Of a stretch of DNA of 53,773 nt, positions 50,548 through 53,773 are shown piece after piece. Position 1 is the first letter of the stretch. Each line of letters begins with the position of its first letter. Source of the stretch: Anaerolineae bacterium (GTDB lineage: Bacteria > Chloroflexota > Anaerolineae > Aggregatilineales > Phototrophicaceae); assembly GCA_022826865.1 (NCBI GenBank), contig JAJDUC010000027.1, forward strand, positions 1 through 53,773. Reading direction: 5' to 3'. A program made the translations under genes and the position numbers. The notes below the pieces were generated by a model that was not told where the DNA came from, ran no database searches, and saw only the letters and a program-made list of their open reading frames with translations.

Positions 50548-52204
50548 CCTGACTGGTCGCCTCAACAATGAGAGCGCCTTCGCGCAGGGACCAGACCTTG
50601 TTGGCGACCCGCTCGACGAACCAGCGGTCATGCGTCGTCGCCAGGATTGCGCCCGGGAATTGCCGCAAGCTCCGCTCCAATGCTTCCATACTCATCAGAT
50701 CCAGATGGTTCGTCGGTTCATCCAGGAGCAGCAAATTGGCCCGGCTGTGAATCAGACAGGCCAAGCCCAATTTGCGGCGTTGCCCCAAGCTGAGGTCCGC
50801 CACGGTTTTGCCCGCCAAATGCGCATCCCGGAAGAGTCCGCTCCGGTGCAGCAGGGTCAAGAGTTTATCGGGGCTGCCAGCGCTGATCCGACTGAGCGCG
50901 TCCAGGATATTCTGCCCGTCGTCAAAGGACTCGCCGGTCTGGTCGAGGTAGCCAGGCCTGACGCCGGCCGCAATGTGGACATCGCCGCTCGTCGGACGCA
51001 AATCGCCCTGGATGATGCGCAGCAGCGTCGTTTTCCCCGCGCCATTGGGCGCCAGCAAAGCGATGCGATCGCCCTTGCGAATAACGGCATCGGCCTCGCG
51101 TATCAAGCGCCGCCCCCCGAACGCCATGCCCAAGGCATTCAAGCGCACTGGCTCCATACTCGTCATGGGCAATGGATCGAAGTCGAATTGGATATGCCAG
51201 ATGTGGCGCGGATTATCGAGCCGAGCCGCTTCCAGCCGGCGCAATTCTTGCTGAGCGGCGCCTGCCAGGCGGCTGGCGCTGCGTTGGGATTGCTGCTGAC
51301 CGACGAATTTGATCCATTTGTCGCCATCATCCGGGCGCTTGGCTTTACGATGTCCGTGCGTCTCCTTCTTCATCTGGATGCGCAGCGCCTTCATCCGATT
51401 AACCTGCGCATGATAGGCGTCGACCTCGCTTTGATATTTGGCGTCGCGCTGAGCTCGGTACTCTTCGTAATTGCCGAAATAAGTTGTCAGGTTGCGCGTC
51501 ACCGGCGAAAGATCAATTATTTTGCTAGCCACGCGATTGATGAAGCGGCGGTCATGGGTGATCATGAGCAGCGCATGCTGATAACCCAGCAGATAAGCTT
51601 CCAGCCAAGCCAGACCTTCAAAGTCCAGATGATTGGTCGGTTCGTCCAGGATCAGCAGATCGGGCGACCGCAGGAGCAGCGCCGCCAGGCCGACCCGCGT
51701 TTTCTCGCCGCCGCTTAGAGTCATAAGCGGCCGTTGCGCGTCAATATGCCTCAAGCCGAGCCCGGTGAAGATCAGCTCACGGCGGCTGCTCAATGTGTAG
51801 CCGCCGCGCGCTTCAAAGGTCTCTTGCAATTGGCCATATTCTTTCAGCGCGGCTTCGATATCGCCGTCCTCGGCCATCTGCGCTTCCAACTCGCGCAGGC
51901 GTCGGCGCAGGCTGGCGAGCGCGCCGACGCTTTGGGCGATGTAGTCCGCCACGGAAATGTTGCTGTCGACTCGCAATTCCTGCGGCAGATAACCCGTCTG
52001 GGCGCCCGGCGCCCGGGCGATCTCCCCGCTATCGGCATCCTCTTGCCCGACAATAAGCCGCGCCAGGGTCGATTTGCCCGCGCCATTTTCTCCAACGAGC
52101 ACGGCGCGATCGCCCTGATTCAGAAGCAAGTTGACATCGTCAAGGATGAGCTTGGCGCCGTAGTATTTCTGCACTGCGCTGATCCGCAATATCTGCCGTG
52201 TCAC
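50522..52204 (-). CDS. ABC-F family ATP-binding protein
   Basis: A protein of about 560 aa with two ABC ATPase domains and no membrane part. NBD1 has Walker A LVGENGAGKST and signature TLSGGEKTRVGLAAL with Walker B LLILDEPTNHLD. A linker rich in Lys/Arg follows (MKALRIQMKKETHGHRKAKRPDD), and NBD2 has LLAPNGAGKTTLL and LSLGQRRKLGLACL. This is the ABC-F plan of translation or antibiotic-resistance factors acting on the ribosome. GTG 52204 is taken as start, since the family N-terminus (ILRISAVQKYYGAKLI) begins there; an open frame extends to 52396 without support. Confidence 0.85.
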   Translation of the reverse strand: MTRQILRISAVQKYYGAKLILDDVNLLLNQGDRAVLVGENGAGKSTLARLIVGQEDADSGEIARAPGAQTGYLPQELRVDSNISVADYIAQSVGALASLRRRLRELEAQMAEDGDIEAALKEYGQLQETFEARGGYTLSSRRELIFTGLGLRHIDAQRPLMTLSGGEKTRVGLAALLLRSPDLLILDEPTNHLDFEGLAWLEAYLLGYQHALLMITHDRRFINRVASKIIDLSPVTRNLTTYFGNYEEYRAQRDAKYQSEVDAYHAQVNRMKALRIQMKKETHGHRKAKRPDDGDKWIKFVGQQQSQRSASRLAGAAQQELRRLEAARLDNPRHIWHIQFDFDPLPMTSMEPVRLNALGMAFGGRRLIREADAVIRKGDRIALLAPNGAGKTTLLRIIQGDLRPTSGDVHIAAGVRPGYLDQTGESFDDGQNILDALSRISAGSPDKLLTLLHRSGLFRDAHLAGKTVADLSLGQRRKLGLACLIHSRANLLLLDEPTNHLDLMSMEALERSLRQFPGAILATTHDRWFVERVANKVWSLREGALIVEATSQVIRDLPGS

Positions 52205-52338
52205 AATAGCCGCCAATTCTGTCGGAAGGCAATGAGCCGCCGGGCGCGGTCGCGCGCAGTTTCGCCCGCAACACCAATCATTCTGCGTGTCGGATTCCGC
52301 GCTGGCAACCGTCGGTTTGGATTTCGCCCGGCATCGTC

Positions 52339-52344
52339 TATAAT
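52339..52344 (+). promoter_or_regulatory. Candidate -10 for the small membrane protein gene
   Basis: TATAAT at 52339-52344, 31 nt before ATG 52376. The -35 is not evident. Confidence 0.4.
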
Positions 52345-52375
52345 GCACGCCAGCATCCAGTTGCCGAGGCGCGAC

Positions 52376-52561
52376 ATGCCCGTCATCCTGGCTCATGGAG
52401 CCTTGGGACCCTTCGATGAAATCATCTTCTTTGGCATCGCTGTTGTATTCCTGGGCATGATGGGACTAAGCTGGGTACGCAGCCAGCAATTGCCCGAAGA
52501 TGAAGCGGACGAGGGCGACGCAGCCGGCTCGTCAGAAGTTGATCGATTCGAATTGAAATAG
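52376..52561 (+). CDS. Small single-pass membrane protein
   Basis: A 61-aa protein with one transmembrane helix (about residues 14-32, IIFFGIAVVFLGMMGLSWV) and a strongly acidic C-terminal tail (PEDEADEGDAAGSSEVD). GAGGCG lies upstream of ATG 52376, and TATAAT precedes. It lies 12 bp before the VOC protein gene and on the same strand. The function is unknown. Confidence 0.6.
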   Translation: MPVILAHGALGPFDEIIFFGIAVVFLGMMGLSWVRSQQLPEDEADEGDAAGSSEVDRFELK

Positions 52562-52573
52562 AGGAAGAGACAA

Positions 52574-52963
52574 ATGAGATTGGAACATGTGGCCTTCAAT
52601 GTGGATGATCCGGCCGGCCTGGCCGCTTGGTACGTCAACAATCTTGGCATGAAGATTGTGCGCTCCTTCGCTGAAGCGCCTTACATCCACTTCCTGGCGG
52701 ACAGCGCCGAGAAGAGCCTGATCGAAATCTACAGCAATCCGCTGGGCGAAGTCATCGATTACCGCGCGCAGCACGCGGTCACCTTTCATCTGGCTTTCGC
52801 CGTGGACGATATCGAAGCCGAGCGCCAGCGCTTGGTGGCGGCGGGCGCGGCGCTGGACGGCGATATCGACCACCGCGCCAACGGAGACAAGCTGGCTTTC
52901 CTGCGCGATCCCTGGGGTTATGCCATCCAGTTGGCGCAGCGTGTCCAACAAATGATTGATTGA
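52574..52963 (+). CDS. VOC (glyoxalase/dioxygenase-fold) protein
   Basis: A 129-aa protein of the vicinal oxygen chelate fold. The paired beta-alpha-beta modules read LEHVAFNVDDPAGLAAWYVNNLGMK and FHLAFAVDDIEAERQRLVAAG. Candidate metal ligands are His5 (LEHV), Glu at SLIEIYS, His in TFHLAF and the C-terminal region near DPWGYAIQL, where the Glu of the second motif is replaced by Gln. The substrate is unknown. Confidence 0.85.
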   Translation: MRLEHVAFNVDDPAGLAAWYVNNLGMKIVRSFAEAPYIHFLADSAEKSLIEIYSNPLGEVIDYRAQHAVTFHLAFAVDDIEAERQRLVAAGAALDGDIDHRANGDKLAFLRDPWGYAIQLAQRVQQMID

Positions 52964-52973
52964 CGGCGGTTTT

Positions 52974-53264
52974 ATGCTCGACATTGATTTCGACCTGCGC
53001 GTCGACGGCCAAGCGTCGGACGAACCTTTTCTTGATCGTTACGAGCTCGAGCAGATGTTCGAAGGCGCCAGGCGATCAATCGGCGCGAGCCTGCAGCGGA
53101 AGTTCGCCAATATCGTCTGTGAGGAACATGCCCAAGCGCCGAGATTCAAAATCACTGGGATCTATGACAACGCCATTGAAGAGATGGACATCCAATACCA
53201 TGTGGACACCTGCTGTCAACGCTTCCTGCTGCGCGTCATGCAAGTCCTGAATCAGCGCGCCTGA
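52974..53264 (+). CDS. Hypothetical protein, unknown function
   Basis: A 96-aa acidic-to-neutral soluble protein. LDIDFDLRVDG is followed by helical FLDRYELEQMFEGARRSIGASLQ, then a beta-like ITGIYDNAIEEMDIQYHVDTCCQRFLLRVMQVL. A CC pair is present. There is no recognised domain. ATG 52974 lies 11 nt after the VOC stop; a TTG start at 52956 is possible. Tight spacing to dtd (26 bp) suggests co-transcription. Confidence 0.6.
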   Translation: MLDIDFDLRVDGQASDEPFLDRYELEQMFEGARRSIGASLQRKFANIVCEEHAQAPRFKITGIYDNAIEEMDIQYHVDTCCQRFLLRVMQVLNQRA

Positions 53265-53290
53265 ACGATTTACCAGAGAGAGGTCGGATT

Positions 53291-53740
53291 ATGCGTGTAT
53301 TATTGCAGCGCGTTTCTGCAGGTTCAGTAAAAGTTGAAGGCGAAGTTGTCGGCGAAATCGAAGGCGGATTCGTCGCTTTGGTCGGCGTAACACATTCCGA
53401 TACGGAAGCGGAAGCGGAGAAGCTGGCGAACAAGACGGCGAACCTGCGCGTCTTTTCCGACAGCGACGGCAAGATGAATCGCTCGCTGCTGGATGTCGCG
53501 GGCGGCATCCTGGTCGTCTCGCAGTTCACGCTCTATGCCGATGCGCGCAAGGGGCGCCGCCCCAGCTATATTCAAGCGGCGCAGCCAGACGCGGCTGAAC
53601 CACTGGTTCGACGCTTCGCCGAATGCCTGGAACGCGCGGGCGTGCAACGGGTGGAACATGGCGTTTTCGGCGCGCTGATGCAAGTCGCGATCCATAACGA
53701 CGGACCGGTGACGATCATGCTGGACAGTGACCAACTGTAA
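53291..53740 (+). CDS. dtd: D-aminoacyl-tRNA deacylase
   Basis: A 149-aa proofreading enzyme that removes D-amino acids (and glycine) from mischarged tRNA. The family motifs are clear: MRVLLQRVSAGSV at the N-terminus, SQFTLYADARKGRRP (catalytic SQF motif) and NDGPVTIML (Gly-cisPro-type motif) at the C-terminus. The length is standard. AGAGG lies upstream of the ATG. Last gene of the window. Confidence 0.96.
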   Translation: MRVLLQRVSAGSVKVEGEVVGEIEGGFVALVGVTHSDTEAEAEKLANKTANLRVFSDSDGKMNRSLLDVAGGILVVSQFTLYADARKGRRPSYIQAAQPDAAEPLVRRFAECLERAGVQRVEHGVFGALMQVAIHNDGPVTIMLDSDQL

Positions 53741-53773
53741 TCGCCACAAGACATCATAAAGCGTGGAAAAGAA

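Overview
The window is a G+C-rich bacterial chromosome segment with dense, mostly real coding sequence and long spurious antisense frames. No rRNA, tRNA, CRISPR or phage genes were seen. The gene set suggests a member of the Chloroflexota (Anaerolineae-like): a Ycf45/SpoIIIAA-type R3H ATPase, a DUF4342 protein, a DR2241-type CbiX, a helicase-associated-domain protein, hisS-hisG linkage and hairpin-rich dispersed repeats. This is an inference from gene content; no taxonomic marker was compared.

Layout. 0-8 kb: a HAD phosphatase, then minus-strand hisS-hisG-dehydrogenase, an AlkZ-like DNA glycosylase, an ECF sigma factor with a small membrane protein, and a PfkB kinase. 8-12.4 kb: a sugar-type ABC importer (two permeases and a binding protein, no ATPase) closed by a terminator. 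12.4-15 kb: rho with a strong promoter, and an HSD10-like SDR. 15-15.97 kb: a repeat island followed by a regulatory leader. 15.97-22.4 kb: a complete assimilatory sulfur operon: APS reductase, precorrin-2 dehydrogenase, double CbiX chelatase, SUMT, siroheme sulfite reductase and an unknown protein. It makes its own siroheme. 22.5-25.2 kb: a PatB/MalY C-S lyase, a nucleoside hydrolase and DUF4342. 25.2-27.4 kb: a repeat island, dnaN and a PNPOx-like protein. 27.4-43.7 kb: mixed housekeeping and accessory genes. 43.7-47 kb: rpsB-tsf-(MerB-like)-pyrH. 47-53.7 kb: glycosyltransferase, PpiC, TPR protein, ABC-F, VOC protein and dtd.

Two observations stand out. (1) The sulfur operon is preceded by two consecutive small ORFs rich in cysteine codons (15627-15704 with CCC; 15789-15890 with six Cys codons in a row). 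Each is followed by an intrinsic-terminator-like hairpin. The second has an 11-bp antiterminator pairing that would disrupt its terminator. This looks like a tandem ribosome-mediated cysteine attenuator. (2) Between tsf and pyrH lies a MerB-like organomercurial lyase gene in which the second catalytic cysteine (MerB Cys159) is replaced by an in-frame TGA, with the remainder of the domain intact downstream. A hairpin with a GGUC loop begins 14 nt after the TGA, which makes a selenocysteine form plausible; a nonsense mutation is the alternative.

A MITE-like element family (TIR of about 20 bp, core of two hairpins) is present in three copies. One copy supplies the stop codon and last residues of the AlkZ-like gene. 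Another lies beside the sulfur-operon promoter. The third carries nested insertions upstream of dnaN.
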